A DNA stretch of 64,000 nucleotides. Origin: Verrucomicrobiales bacterium. GTDB taxonomy: Bacteria; Verrucomicrobiota; Verrucomicrobiia; Verrucomicrobiales; DEV007. Below are positions 51,958-61,223 of this stretch, piece after piece. The stretch lies in NCBI GenBank assembly GCA_029213195.1, contig JARGNI010000014.1, positions 57,763 to 121,762 on the forward strand, given 5' to 3'. The position numbers and the translations under genes were made by a program. The notes under the pieces are model-generated. The model was not told the DNA's origin and made no database searches. It saw only the letters and a program-made list of their open reading frames with translations. The stretch's first letter is position 1, and each line of letters opens with the position of its first letter.

Positions 51958-52446
51958 TCAGTCCCGGGGAGGCAAAGCGATGGAGGCCACGGCAAAAGCC
52001 GCAATTCCTTCTCCACGACCGACGAAACCCATCGTTTCGTTGGTCGTCGCCTTGATCCCGACATCGCCCACCTCGATCCCGAGCGCCCCGGCCAACGCTT
52101 CCTTCATCGCTGCAGCATGAGGCATCACCTTGGGTTCCTCGGCAACGAGAGAGGCATCGATGTTCTCGATCTGCCCTCCTTTTTGCGACACCAGCTCGGC
52201 CGCCTTCTCGAGAATCTTGAGACTGCTGATCCCTTCGATGCTCTCATCGGTGGGAGGAAACCAGTATCCGATATCCGGTTCCCCGATCGCACCGAGAATG
52301 GCATCGGCAATCGCGTGAGAAAGGACATCCGCATCGGAGTGCCCGAGGAGACCCCGATCATGAGGGATCGTCACTCCCCCGAGAACGAGCTTTCGCCCCT
52401 CGGCAAACTGGTGAACGTCGTATCCGATTCCGCTGCGATATCTCAT
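51958..52446 (-). CDS. ispF: 2-C-methyl-D-erythritol 2,4-cyclodiphosphate synthase
   Basis: Non-mevalonate isoprenoid pathway enzyme that cyclises the CDP-methylerythritol phosphate. Zinc ligands lie in GYDVHQF (Asp, His) and in GHSDADVLSHAIADAI. KATTNETMGFVGRGEG is the C-terminal signature. The loop DIGYWFPPTDESIEGISS is close to the usual DIGxHFPxTDxxxxGxxS. Length is 162. Its stop lies 65 bp before cdaA and its start overlaps the inositol monophosphatase stop by four bases. Confidence 0.95.
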   Translation of the reverse strand: MRYRSGIGYDVHQFAEGRKLVLGGVTIPHDRGLLGHSDADVLSHAIADAILGAIGEPDIGYWFPPTDESIEGISSLKILEKAAELVSQKGGQIENIDASLVAEEPKVMPHAAAMKEALAGALGIEVGDVGIKATTNETMGFVGRGEGIAAFAVASIALPPRD

Positions 52447-53204
52447 AACACGTCTTCAAAAGAGAGTTTCCCGTTGTAGGAAACGATGCTCGACTGATCT
52501 CCGCCTCCCTCTCGAGCGGTCAGCTCGACCTTGCCGCCTCCTCGCTCGAGCAGAAGCTGACCTGCCGCAATATCCCAGATGCTGATCATCTCCTCGATGT
52601 AGGCATCGAGCCGACCACAGGCGATGTAGGCGAGAGCGAGCGCAGCGCTCCCCATCATGCGAGTCTTGCGAACCCGATGCGCGAACTTGCGATACTTTTC
52701 CATCCCCGCATCGATCGATTCCTTGTTCTTCGAAAATCCGATCGTCACGATCGCATCCGAAAGCTCGCAACGCTGACTCGGCTGAATCGGTTTCCCATTG
52801 CAGGTCGCCGGACCCTCGAAATCAACGGCGAACATTTCGTCCAGGTTGGGATCGTAGATCGCTCCGATCTTGAGCTCCCCCGCACGGCGCATCGCGATCG
52901 AGACACAGAAGTGGGGGATCCCGTAGAAAAAGTTCACCGTTCCATCGATCGGATCGACGATCCATTCGGTATCGCTCTCCTGGTTTCCCGCGATCCCTTC
53001 TTCCCCGTAGATGGCATGATCCGGAAAGGCTTCGAGAATGCAGCCCTCGATCAGCTTCTGGCTCTTGACATCGAGAGCGAGCTTGATGTCATGCGCATGC
53101 ATGGCATCCACCGCGAGATCGCTTTCGAAATTCTCCCGCAGAAGGGCACCGGCCTTGCGCGCTGCCACCATGGCAATTTCGAGTTCGGGAGAAGGAGTGG
53201 TCAT
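52443..53204 (-). CDS. Inositol monophosphatase family protein
   Basis: Mg-dependent phosphatase (SuhB/CysQ-like). Metal ligands are in YGEEG, WIVDPIDGTVNFFYGIP and the C-terminal ISIWDIAAGQLLL. Length is 253 from the ATG at 53204. Substrates may be inositol monophosphate, fructose-1,6-bisphosphate or nucleotide 3'-phosphates. Its stop overlaps the ispF start by four bases. It is preceded by a GNAT gene on the same strand. Confidence 0.9.
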   Translation of the reverse strand: MTTPSPELEIAMVAARKAGALLRENFESDLAVDAMHAHDIKLALDVKSQKLIEGCILEAFPDHAIYGEEGIAGNQESDTEWIVDPIDGTVNFFYGIPHFCVSIAMRRAGELKIGAIYDPNLDEMFAVDFEGPATCNGKPIQPSQRCELSDAIVTIGFSKNKESIDAGMEKYRKFAHRVRKTRMMGSAALALAYIACGRLDAYIEEMISIWDIAAGQLLLERGGGKVELTAREGGGDQSSIVSYNGKLSFEDVL

Positions 53205-53256
53205 GGAATCGCGATTTCGCAATCGATGGGGCAGTGTGGCGTAGGAAATCGAGTCC

Positions 53257-53706
53257 TCAAGGAAAAGCCAGCGACAAAATCATCTTCCGGTGAGGAATGC
53301 CGACTTCTTCGAAAGGTTCGCCCACGACCTCGAAGCCGAGAGCTTCGTAGAATCCACAAACCGGTTTCCGACTGTGCAGGACCAGTTGCTCGATCCCCTC
53401 GACTCGGGCCCGGCGAATGACCTCTTCCATAAGTCGACGCCCGATCCCCTTCCCCTGAAAGACAGGATCAACCGCAACCTGGCGGATCTTCCAGCTCCCG
53501 AGAGGCAACCCAGCAGTACGGATGAGAAGCCCGCCGAGCAATTGTTCTCCCGCGAGCGCCACGAGCTGGTGATCCTCCTGCTCGGCCTGATGCTCCTTCT
53601 CCGAAAAAGAAATCCCGAGGGGATCGCGCAGCAATCGTTGCCGCAGCGAAAACCACTCGGGATAAAGCGCGTGAGAAACATCGATGGAGAGAAACGAAAT
53701 CTCCAT
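53257..53706 (-). CDS. GNAT-family N-acetyltransferase
   Basis: 149 residues. The acetyl-CoA loop is IRQVAVDPVFQGKGIGRRLMEEVIRRA and the end has VCGFYEALGFEVVGEPF, both typical of GNAT. EEVGIPHRKM is near the C-terminus. The ATG at 53706 is chosen; the frame opens at 53751 without further homology. It lies between the aminotransferase and the inositol phosphatase genes. The substrate is unknown. Confidence 0.87.
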   Translation of the reverse strand: MEISFLSIDVSHALYPEWFSLRQRLLRDPLGISFSEKEHQAEQEDHQLVALAGEQLLGGLLIRTAGLPLGSWKIRQVAVDPVFQGKGIGRRLMEEVIRRARVEGIEQLVLHSRKPVCGFYEALGFEVVGEPFEEVGIPHRKMILSLAFP

Positions 53707-53759
53707 CGATGGCAAACCTGGAATCGGAGAGCGGGACGAAATCCCGCTCACCAGTTCGA

Positions 53760-54926
53760 TCAGTGGGCGAGACAGAACTCCTCGAAGCGATCGAGACCTT
53801 TCTTGATCACATCGAGACTCGTCGCGTAGCTGAAACGCAGCGACTGGTCGTACCCGAAGGCCGCTCCGGGAACCGCCGCCACGAGATAACGGGAAAGCAG
53901 TTTCTCGGTCAGGTTCATCGAGTTGAGACCGATCTTGGTCGTGTCGACCAGGAAGTAGAAAGCCCCATCAGGCTCGACGACATCGATGTTGTTGATCGAG
54001 CTGAGACGGCTCAGCATGTATTGACGACGCATGTCGTACTCCTCAACCATGTCCGTGATCATCTTCTGGTCTCCCTGGAGAGCCGCGATGGCCCCATACT
54101 GGGCGAACGTGGTCGGATTCGAAGTCGTGTGGCTCTGAATGATGGAGATCGCCTTGGCAATCTCGGGAGGAGCCGCGGTATAACCGAGACGCCATCCGGT
54201 CATCGAGTAGACCTTGCTGAAACCGTTGATCGTGATCGTGAGATTCTTCGCCTCTTCACTGACAGAAGCCGTGCTCACGTGAGTCTTCTCGTTGTAGATG
54301 AGCTTCTCGTAGATCTCATCGGAAAGGATAATGATGTCCTCGGACGCCGCCACTTCGACGAGCGCTTCGAGCTCTTCCTTGGTGTAGACCGAACCGGTTG
54401 GGTTGTTCGGGCTGTTGAGAATAACCATGCGTGTGCGGCCGCTGATCGCTTCCTCGAACTCATCGGCGGTCATCTTCCAGCCATTTTCCCGCTTCGTTTC
54501 CACGATGTAAGGCTCGGCTCCGGCCAGGCGGACCATCTCCGGGTAGCTCGTCCAGTATGGTGCCGGGATGATCACCTCGTCTTCAGGATCACAGCAGGCG
54601 AGGATCGCATTGTAGCAGGAGTGCTTGGCTCCACAGTTGATGGAAATCTGGCTCGTCTCGTATTCGAGACCGTTGTCGACCAGCAACTTGGCGGCGAGGG
54701 CTTCCTTCAGCTCGGGAATTCCGGTAGCGGCAGTGTATTTCGTTTTCCCGGCTTGGAGTGCCTCGATACAGGCATCCTTGATGTGCTGGGGGGTGTCGAG
54801 ATCCGGCTCTCCGGCACCAAAGCTGGCAACGTCCTGGCCTTCGTCTCGCAGCTTTTTGGCCGCGGCGGTGATGGCGAGAGTCTGGGAAGGGGAAATTTCG
54901 GAGAATTTTTCGGCAATGAGGCTCAT
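53760..54926 (-). CDS. Aspartate/aromatic aminotransferase (class I, PLP-dependent)
   Basis: 388 residues of the fold-type I aspartate aminotransferase Ib group. PLP contacts are visible: the Lys in ITINGFSKVYSMTGWRLGY, the Asp-Tyr region LSDEIYEKLIY, NSPNNPTGSVY and, at the C-terminus, RFSYATSLDVIKKGL. The substrate is probably aspartate or an aromatic amino acid. The ATG at 54926 is used; the frame back to 55031 is not like protein. It heads a co-directional run of nine minus-strand genes down to the GrpE-like gene. Confidence 0.92.
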   Translation of the reverse strand: MSLIAEKFSEISPSQTLAITAAAKKLRDEGQDVASFGAGEPDLDTPQHIKDACIEALQAGKTKYTAATGIPELKEALAAKLLVDNGLEYETSQISINCGAKHSCYNAILACCDPEDEVIIPAPYWTSYPEMVRLAGAEPYIVETKRENGWKMTADEFEEAISGRTRMVILNSPNNPTGSVYTKEELEALVEVAASEDIIILSDEIYEKLIYNEKTHVSTASVSEEAKNLTITINGFSKVYSMTGWRLGYTAAPPEIAKAISIIQSHTTSNPTTFAQYGAIAALQGDQKMITDMVEEYDMRRQYMLSRLSSINNIDVVEPDGAFYFLVDTTKIGLNSMNLTEKLLSRYLVAAVPGAAFGYDQSLRFSYATSLDVIKKGLDRFEEFCLAH

Positions 54927-55251
54927 GTCTGTTCGAAGCTGGTAAAGGTTGAAACCTGCAGCAATCGGCCCTCTGAGACACCTCGGAGGAAAGGAGCAAA
55001 CCTTTCCTGATCGGAGTGCGGTGAAGAACATCGGGCCTTCACGCTACAAATATCCCGCATCGACGGGATTTTGGTGATGGCTTGGCGTAGGCACGACCGC
55101 AACTCCGTGAACAATGCGGATTGATCCAGTACCAGATCTGCGGTCGGTTTCAAGTGAAATGCTCCTTTGAAGGCAAATTCTCTGGCCGGAATCCGACAAA
55201 GGCGGTTTCCTCATTGCGAACAGGCTCGAATCGCTCTACGACTGATCACAG
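54927..55251. other. 325-bp divergent intergenic region between the aminotransferase and holA
   Basis: No gene is seen here. It must carry promoters for both divergent units. It holds a perfect 8-bp inverted repeat (54987-55008) and a second hairpin (ATCCCG...CGGGAT, near 55050-55070) followed by four T on the plus strand. I checked for a SAM-type or other amino-acid riboswitch and saw none. No tRNA-like fold was found. Confidence 0.6.
54987..55008 (-). promoter_or_regulatory. Inverted repeat in the aminotransferase leader
   Basis: AGGAAAGG and CCTTTCCT are perfect 8-bp arms around a 6-base loop, about 60 bases before the ATG on the minus strand. It could be an operator or an RNA hairpin in the leader. 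Confidence 0.35.
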
Positions 55252-56343
55252 ATGGCGGGAAAATCGCAGATTTTCGGTTTTTTTGGAACTGACGAAGCAC
55301 AGGTCAAGGAGGCAGCACTGCGTCTCTCTCAGAAGATTGCGCCCGCCGACGATGAATTCGGTCTCGAGATCGTCTCGGGAGGAGCCGACAATGCCGAACA
55401 CGCCTGCAGAATCGTCGCCGACACGATCGAAGCGATCCAGACCCTGCCTTTCTTCGGGGGAGAAAAGGTCGTCTGGCTCCAGGCTGCCAACTTTTTCGGC
55501 GACAACCAGACCGGGAAGGCCGAGTCGGTCCTGAAAGCCGTCGACGGTCTGCGTGAACTCCTCGAAGCCGGTCTGCCGCCCGACGTGAAATTGATCATCA
55601 GCGCCTCCGAAGTCGACAAACGTCGTTCTTTTTACAAGAAACTCGGCAAGATCGGAGACGTCAAAACCTTCGACAAGGTCGACATCAAGAAGGCCGGATG
55701 GGAAACCGAGGTCATGGCCTGGGTCTCGGCCCGCGCCGCCAAGTATGAGCTGGAATTCTCCGGCCAAGCGCTCGAGCGGTTTGTCTCCATGGTCGGCGCG
55801 GAAACCCGGGTCCTCGAGAGCGAGATGGAGAAGCTCTCCCTCTACGTGTCGGATCGGCCTGCCACCGAGGAAGACGTCAGCCAGATCGCCGCTCGCAGCC
55901 ATACCGGCGTGATCTTCGAAATCGGGAATGCGATCGGGAGAAAGAATCTTCCCAAGGCCGTCGACGCGATCGAATACCAGCTGAGCCGAGGCGAAAACCC
56001 GGTCGGTCTTCTTCTCGCCGCAATCGTTCCCACGGTGCGAAACCTACTCCATGTCCGCGATCTCGTGGAGAGACATGGCCTGCGAGTCGGTCGGAGCTAC
56101 AAACCCTTCGAATCGGCTCTCAACGCCCTTCCCGCTTCCGAAACGGCCCATCTCGCCCGGAAGAAGGATGGCGGGATCAACGCCTACCCTCTCTTCCTCG
56201 CCGCCAACAACAGCAATCGATTCACCGCCGCCGAACTCCGGCACGCCCTCGAAGCCTGTCTCGAAGCGAACGAGCGACTCGTCACGACGCAGCTCGAACC
56301 CCATCTCGTCCTCAACGAACTCGTCACCAAGATCCTGACCTGA
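55252..56343 (+). CDS. holA: DNA polymerase III subunit delta
   Basis: Subunit of the clamp loader that opens the sliding clamp. The family pattern is weak by motif but clear: the N-terminal FFGTDEAQVKEAALRL, LPFFGGEKVVWLQAANFF, the middle IISASEVDKRRSFYKKL, the C-terminal helical part (RSHTGVIFEIGNAIGRKN) and PVGLLLAAIVPTVRNLLHVRDL. Length is 363. It is transcribed from the 325-bp divergent region. A hairpin with an interrupted stem follows the stop. Confidence 0.92.
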   Translation: MAGKSQIFGFFGTDEAQVKEAALRLSQKIAPADDEFGLEIVSGGADNAEHACRIVADTIEAIQTLPFFGGEKVVWLQAANFFGDNQTGKAESVLKAVDGLRELLEAGLPPDVKLIISASEVDKRRSFYKKLGKIGDVKTFDKVDIKKAGWETEVMAWVSARAAKYELEFSGQALERFVSMVGAETRVLESEMEKLSLYVSDRPATEEDVSQIAARSHTGVIFEIGNAIGRKNLPKAVDAIEYQLSRGENPVGLLLAAIVPTVRNLLHVRDLVERHGLRVGRSYKPFESALNALPASETAHLARKKDGGINAYPLFLAANNSNRFTAAELRHALEACLEANERLVTTQLEPHLVLNELVTKILT

Positions 56344-56372
56344 CAAGGTTGAATCAGTGACTCAACCCTGTC
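56342..56372 (+). terminator. Hairpin after holA
   Basis: GACA-a-GGTTGA and TCAACC-c-TGTC form a 10-bp stem with one mismatch around a 9-base loop, starting in the holA stop codon. No T-run follows, so an intrinsic terminator is doubtful; it may mark the mRNA 3' end in another way. Confidence 0.35.
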
Positions 56373-56399
56373 CCTTCCCCGACACGACCCTGTTGCTTC

Positions 56400-56762
56400 A
56401 TGAAAGTCATTCTCATCGCTCTTGGAATCGGTCTCTTCGCCGGAGTTATGGCCGGACTTTGCGGAGTCGGAGGAGGGATCGTCATGGTCCCTGCATTCGT
56501 CTTCTTTCTCGGGATGGAACAAAAGGCGGCCGTCGCGACGAGCATGGCGGTCATCGTCCCGACATCGCTCATGGCCATCGCTCGATTCAGCCAGGCAGGG
56601 CTGGTGCAGTGGAACATTTTCTGGCCCACTGCCATCGGTGCGGTTCTCACCGCCTGGTTGGCCACGGGATGGCTTCGGAAACTCAGCAATGAGCAACTCA
56701 CCAAGATTTTTGCCGTCCTCATGATCGCCGTCGGAATCACGATGTTGATCAAGAAAAGCTGA
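56400..56762 (+). CDS. Half-length TauE/SafE-family membrane protein
   Basis: 120 residues with about four hydrophobic helices. The single GLFAGVMAGLCGVGGGIVMVPAF motif marks one TauE/SafE half repeat. The ATG at 56400 follows the holA hairpin by 27 bases. Full-length members (for example the 241-residue one at 13432-14157 here) have two repeats. This one presumably works as a dimer if at all. The substrate is unknown. Confidence 0.85.
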   Translation: MKVILIALGIGLFAGVMAGLCGVGGGIVMVPAFVFFLGMEQKAAVATSMAVIVPTSLMAIARFSQAGLVQWNIFWPTAIGAVLTAWLATGWLRKLSNEQLTKIFAVLMIAVGITMLIKKS

Positions 56763-56774
56763 GCGTCCAGCCCG

Positions 56775-57527
56775 TCACTTCGGAAACTTCCGCGCAATCG
56801 ACTGGTTCATGTTCTCGACCACGTCGACCAGGCCCGGCGGCTCGGGATGCGGCGGCGGGTTTGGGTGACTGAACGTGGAAGAGGAAGAGCGATTGTTCGA
56901 CTCACTGTGTCGGCTTTCCGCCTTCCAAACCTGATTCCCCGTCCCTGCGTCGAAAAGGTAGAAATGCCCCGCTGCACGGCGGTGGGCCCTGGAAGTCGTC
57001 GTATAGGTCGTCGTGGTGCGACAAGCAATGACGTTGCCATGCTGGTCATACTCATTCTCATCTTCGGTCGATTCGCTCTCATCGACATCGCACCACGTCT
57101 CGTTCGCGGACAGGACGAGAATCATAACGTAGTCGAATCGACTTTCTCGCAGCTTTGCCCTCTGAGAAGGGGTCAGGAAATCAGAAATCGAGGTGCGGTC
57201 GCCTCCAGATCGCAAACGGGGACACCCGACGATCGATTCGAAGAGAATCGGAGTCGAAACGGCGAGATGCCTTCGCTTCTTCTTGAGCCGACGTTCGAGA
57301 TCGCAAGCGATATCGGCGCGCTCTTCGGGATGAATTCCGATCGCTGAACCCGTTCCCAAAACTCCCGCGAGGGCGACATGGCCGGCCCCCTTCAAACCGC
57401 CCAACGCTCCTTCATCCACAAAGTGGATTTTCGTCGAGGCACAACTCACGAGCAGACTCGCCAGGGCCAGGCCCAGCACAAGAAGACAGTTCCGGTTCAC
57501 AATAGAATGGACGAATGGGAAACCCAT
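56775..57527 (-). CDS. Lipoprotein of unknown function
   Basis: 250 residues. The N-terminal signal ends with a lipobox (SLLVSCAS, lipidated Cys near residue 29). The rest has Ala/Gly-rich and charged stretches, a Thr-rich CRTTTTYTTTSRAHRRAA segment, a GHFYLFDAGTGNQVWKAE strand and a His/Pro-rich end. I recognise no family. It is convergent with the half-length permease across 12 bases, so the frame may run long or short at its edges. A second Met is possible downstream of the first. Confidence 0.5.
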   Translation of the reverse strand: MGFPFVHSIVNRNCLLVLGLALASLLVSCASTKIHFVDEGALGGLKGAGHVALAGVLGTGSAIGIHPEERADIACDLERRLKKKRRHLAVSTPILFESIVGCPRLRSGGDRTSISDFLTPSQRAKLRESRFDYVMILVLSANETWCDVDESESTEDENEYDQHGNVIACRTTTTYTTTSRAHRRAAGHFYLFDAGTGNQVWKAESRHSESNNRSSSSTFSHPNPPPHPEPPGLVDVVENMNQSIARKFPK

Positions 57528-57658
57528 CTAGTCATTCAGAGAAGAAAATGGAACCCCATCGTGGTCTGGAAACCAGGGAGATGCGCACTTTCCGAGGCCT
57601 TCGCCGTCTCGCGTGAACGCGTAGCGGGTCAAATGATGGTCTGGGGTTACGCTGATGC

Positions 57659-59020
57659 ATGCTGACGATCTCCGGTTCGCCGACTTCCCGTTCTCGTTTT
57701 TGTGATGGGGTCTCTCGTCGAGACTTACTGCGCATCGGGGGACTCGGGATGGGTGGAGCTGCGCTTCCCCAACTGCTCCAGGCGGAACAATTGGCTGGGC
57801 TGAAGAACTCCAGGAAGTCGGTCATCATGATCTACATGGCGGGGGCTCCCCCTCACCAGGACATGTATGACCTCAAGATGGATGCGCCCTCGGAGATCCG
57901 TGGCGAGTTTCGCCCCATCCCGACCAACGTGGATGGTCTCGAAATTTGTGAGCTTCTCCCCCAACTCGCCGGAGTCATGGACAAGTGCGTCCCGATCCGC
58001 TCCCTCTACGGCGCTCCCAACGGGAGTCACGACTCCTTCATGTGCTACACCGGCAAAGTCGGTTCGACCTTGAACATGACCGGCCAACCTCCCGGAGGCT
58101 GGCCCTCGATCGGAGCCGTGATGTCGAACCTGATGGGGTCGAAGCACGAAAACATCCCCGCTTTCGTCGGTCTCGCTCCCAAGGCTGGGCACCCGCCCTA
58201 CGGCTCCTCGGGGAAACCGGGATTCCTCGGATTTTCTCACGGCCCCTTCAAGCCCTCAGGTCCGGGCAAGAAAGATCTCGTCCTCGATCAACTCTCCGCC
58301 GCTCGCCTCGATGAGCGAAAAGGTCTCCTCGAATCCTTCGACCAATTCCGAAAGGAAGCCGATCAATCCGGCCTGATGGAGGGACTCGATGAATTTCACC
58401 AGCAGGCCTTCGGACTGCTCACCTCCAGTGAGCTTGCCCATGCCCTGAACCTGGAAAACGAAGACGCCAAGGTCCGGGAGCGCTATGGGAAGGGAGACCC
58501 CAAGAACGTGGGTGATGGAGCCCCCCGAAACCTGGAACACTTTCTCCTCGCTCGTCGCCTCGTCGAAGCCGGCGCCCGCTGCGTGACCCTGAACTTTGGA
58601 CGCTGGGATTTCCACAGTCGGAACTTCAGTGGCATGCGATCTCACGCCCCTCTCTTCGACCAGGGACTCAGCGCGCTCATCACCGATCTCGAAGAGCGAG
58701 GCATGCTCGACGATACCCTCGTCATCGCCTGGGGCGAATTCGGACGCACCCCGAACATCAACAAGGACGCAGGTCGCGACCATTGGCCCCGGGTCGGGGG
58801 AGCGCTTCTCGCCGGAGGCGGACTCCGGACCGGACAGGTCATCGGATCAACCGATCGACTCGGAGGCGAAATCGAAGATCGCCCCGTTCATTTTGGAGAA
58901 GTCTTCGCGACGCTCTATCACCAGCTCGGCATCAATGCCAACGAGGTCACGATCGAAGATCTCTCGGGTCGCCCCCACTATCTCGTCGATGGCTACAAGC
59001 CGATGCGCGAGCTGATTTGA
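57659..59020 (+). CDS. DUF1501 family protein with TAT signal
   Basis: 453 residues. The twin-Arg signal is VSRRDLLRIGGLGMGGAALP. The body has the family sequence SVIMIYMAGAPPHQDMYDLK, later GAPNGSHDSFMCYTG, WGEFGRTPNINKDAGRDHWP and VHFGEVFATLYHQLGI. DUF1501 proteins have an alkaline-phosphatase/sulfatase-like fold and occur in large numbers in planctomycetes and verrucomicrobia, usually beside a DUF1549/DUF1553 cytochrome protein. That partner is not in this window. It is convergent with an SGNH hydrolase. Confidence 0.92.
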   Translation: MLTISGSPTSRSRFCDGVSRRDLLRIGGLGMGGAALPQLLQAEQLAGLKNSRKSVIMIYMAGAPPHQDMYDLKMDAPSEIRGEFRPIPTNVDGLEICELLPQLAGVMDKCVPIRSLYGAPNGSHDSFMCYTGKVGSTLNMTGQPPGGWPSIGAVMSNLMGSKHENIPAFVGLAPKAGHPPYGSSGKPGFLGFSHGPFKPSGPGKKDLVLDQLSAARLDERKGLLESFDQFRKEADQSGLMEGLDEFHQQAFGLLTSSELAHALNLENEDAKVRERYGKGDPKNVGDGAPRNLEHFLLARRLVEAGARCVTLNFGRWDFHSRNFSGMRSHAPLFDQGLSALITDLEERGMLDDTLVIAWGEFGRTPNINKDAGRDHWPRVGGALLAGGGLRTGQVIGSTDRLGGEIEDRPVHFGEVFATLYHQLGINANEVTIEDLSGRPHYLVDGYKPMRELI

Positions 59021-59027
59021 GATTCGA

Positions 59028-59783
59028 CTAGTTCGTCGTCTCGAGGTGCTTGCGAATCGCGGTCGCTACCGCTTCGGCCAGCACCTCCGCCCCTTCAGGA
59101 GTGAAATGGACGTCTCCAGGAGCTTTTCCATAGGCCTCCATCTGGCCGTTCATCACCGCGTGGAGATCAGTCACAGGAATTTCGTGGCGCTTCATCACCG
59201 CGAGCGCGGCCTCGTTGTAGAACTTATCATCGCCGAGCTTTCTCCCCAGCTCTCCTTCCGGAACCGGTGTGGTCGTCGCAAAGACGAGGGTGGCCTTCGT
59301 CTTTTTCAAGCGCTCGACGATTTTCTCGAGGTTCGCCGCATAGACTTCGGGGGTGTGGGTCAGCGTTCCGTTGATCTTATCGCGATTTCCCTGGGTTTTG
59401 GATTTCGGATTCCGATAACAGAGGTCCCACAAGCCCCAGTTGAAGTGAATGAGGTCCCACTCGCCCTTCTTGGGATCGAGCCACTTGTCCAGCCCCTTCA
59501 GTCCCATCCCGGTATGCCCCGCATTCCCCGGGATCCGGTGGACGTTGGCGACGCCCGCGAGTTTTTCCCGTGTCGCCGCAGTGTAGCTGATCGAAATGGA
59601 ATCTCCGATGAGGAGGACGCGAGGCAGGGCAGGATCGTCCACAACCTTGGCAAAGGCAGAATTCTTCTTCCGCACCTTCTCGGACGCCTCGCCCGGTGTC
59701 GTCACGCCCTTCTGGGCAAGAAGTGGCAAGGGGAATAACACACACCCTGACAAAACAAGAGCAATCAATACCAATCTTCTCAT
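59028..59783 (-). CDS. Exported SGNH/GDSL hydrolase
   Basis: 251 residues with a signal peptide (LVLIALVLSGCVLFPLPLLA). The catalytic Ser is in LLIGDSISISY; the Gly/Asn block is NAGHTGMG and FNWGLWDL; the Asp-His pair is in GDVHFTPEGAEVLA near the C-terminus. It should de-acylate a carbohydrate or lipid ester outside the cytoplasm. It lies 33 bp after the DUF1552 gene and completes a three-gene minus-strand run with DUF1592 and DUF1552. Confidence 0.88.
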   Translation of the reverse strand: MRRLVLIALVLSGCVLFPLPLLAQKGVTTPGEASEKVRKKNSAFAKVVDDPALPRVLLIGDSISISYTAATREKLAGVANVHRIPGNAGHTGMGLKGLDKWLDPKKGEWDLIHFNWGLWDLCYRNPKSKTQGNRDKINGTLTHTPEVYAANLEKIVERLKKTKATLVFATTTPVPEGELGRKLGDDKFYNEAALAVMKRHEIPVTDLHAVMNGQMEAYGKAPGDVHFTPEGAEVLAEAVATAIRKHLETTN

Positions 59784-59816
59784 CTCGAATTCCTGACCAA
59801 ACAACGAACCACGAAC

Positions 59817-61223
59817 CTAGCCAAGGAATTGAGGGATTGCCCCCTCCTGGTCGATTCCGTATTTCGTAAGTCCGGTATCGATGGCTCCGTAGTGAGGGAT
59901 GGCATTCCCGTAGGCATTGAGAATCGTAGTGTACCAGTTCCCCAGCGTCTTGTGCCCTTCGTCTCCATACTTGGGAAGGCGGATGTACTTCCCGGCAATA
60001 TCGAGTTGGCAGTTTCTCCCCGCCATCACGATGAAAGGCCACTCCGTTCCATGACTGTGATGAGTCTCCCCGTTGTCGGGAAAATACATGACCATCGTGT
60101 TGTCGAACATGGTGCCGCCGTCCTCGGGCACCCCCTTGAGACGGGAAACGATCCCATCGAGTGCATCCATGTGATGCCGACGCACTTTCTCCCGGACCTC
60201 TTCCGCAGCAAAGCGACCGACCCCCTTGTTGTGCCCGACGTCATGGAGGTTGATGTTCTCGTTCTCGATATCCTCGACTCCAGTGTAGGTCGTCCCCAGT
60301 TCATCGATCGTGAAGGCGACCACGTTGGTCATTCCCGAGATCAGGGTCGAAAGCAGAATTTCCACGAAGCCTTCCTGGCGGTCGATCGTATTGAGATTCT
60401 CGGCAAAATATTTCTCATCGAGCTCGGGCAGGTGTTTTCGAATGACATCCCCCATCGCTTCGACCCGCTGATTCCGCTCGCGGATCGACTGCACCGAATC
60501 GGCGTAGTTGAAGATCTTCGAACGCTCGATCCCTTGCAGGCCCTGCCCCAGTTCCGCCTGGTTTTCGGCCACGAATTCGAGAACTTTGCGTTCCAGCTCG
60601 TATTTCACCTGGCTGTCCTTCTCTCCGGCGACAGACTTGAAGAGTTCTTCCATCGCCACCTTGGGTGATCCAAAGGCATAGTTGGGCTGCTGGGGGCCTC
60701 GGGCAGAGAAACCTTTTTCGATTCCTTCAATGTTGCCCCGCGAATTACCACCGCCGTTCGGGAAGCAGGCGAATTCGATGTGCTCCATGGGCGAGGGGAA
60801 CAGTTTCGCAAGTTCGAAGTCGACCGTCGCCCACTTGATCGAGCTCGGCCGCTCGTTGGCTTTGTAGACCCCGAGGGAAGATTGCCAGGTGTGATGTCCT
60901 GTCGTGCACATCTTCCCGGAGAGCCCCTGGAGAATGGTCATCTCGTCCTTGTGCTCATTCAGCGCACCCATCCACGTCGGAAGATCATGATCCGCCAGGC
61001 TGACTTCGAAGGCCTCCTTTCTCTTTTCTTTCTCTGCCTCCTGTTCGCTCAAGGTCGGGGGCACCATGACCTTAGGGAAGAGCCCATTCCCCTTGTGAAC
61101 GAAGATGAATCTCTTCGGGGGGACTCCTGTTGTCGCATTCGCAAACAATCCGGGAACGAAAGGCATCGCGCCCAAGGTCATGAGCGAGTGCCTGAGGAAG
61201 TCTCTTCGGTTTTTCATAGTCAT
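59817..61223 (-). CDS. DUF1552 family exported protein
   Basis: 468 residues. A twin-Arg-like start (MKNRRDFLRHSLMTLGAMPFVPGLF) precedes the DUF1552 body: RFIFVHKGNGLFPKVMVPP, MTILQGLSGKMCTTGHHTW, and near the end NTMVMYFPDNGETHHSHGTEWPF. DUF1552 is distantly like the DUF1501/alkaline-phosphatase fold; activity is unknown. Its ATG overlaps the DUF1592 stop by four bases, so the two are translated together. Confidence 0.85.
   Translation of the reverse strand: MTMKNRRDFLRHSLMTLGAMPFVPGLFANATTGVPPKRFIFVHKGNGLFPKVMVPPTLSEQEAEKEKRKEAFEVSLADHDLPTWMGALNEHKDEMTILQGLSGKMCTTGHHTWQSSLGVYKANERPSSIKWATVDFELAKLFPSPMEHIEFACFPNGGGNSRGNIEGIEKGFSARGPQQPNYAFGSPKVAMEELFKSVAGEKDSQVKYELERKVLEFVAENQAELGQGLQGIERSKIFNYADSVQSIRERNQRVEAMGDVIRKHLPELDEKYFAENLNTIDRQEGFVEILLSTLISGMTNVVAFTIDELGTTYTGVEDIENENINLHDVGHNKGVGRFAAEEVREKVRRHHMDALDGIVSRLKGVPEDGGTMFDNTMVMYFPDNGETHHSHGTEWPFIVMAGRNCQLDIAGKYIRLPKYGDEGHKTLGNWYTTILNAYGNAIPHYGAIDTGLTKYGIDQEGAIPQFLG

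Noticed and set aside
54927..55100. SAM-type or other amino-acid riboswitch before the aminotransferase
   Set aside because: The leader lacks the conserved cores I know; only simple hairpins are visible.
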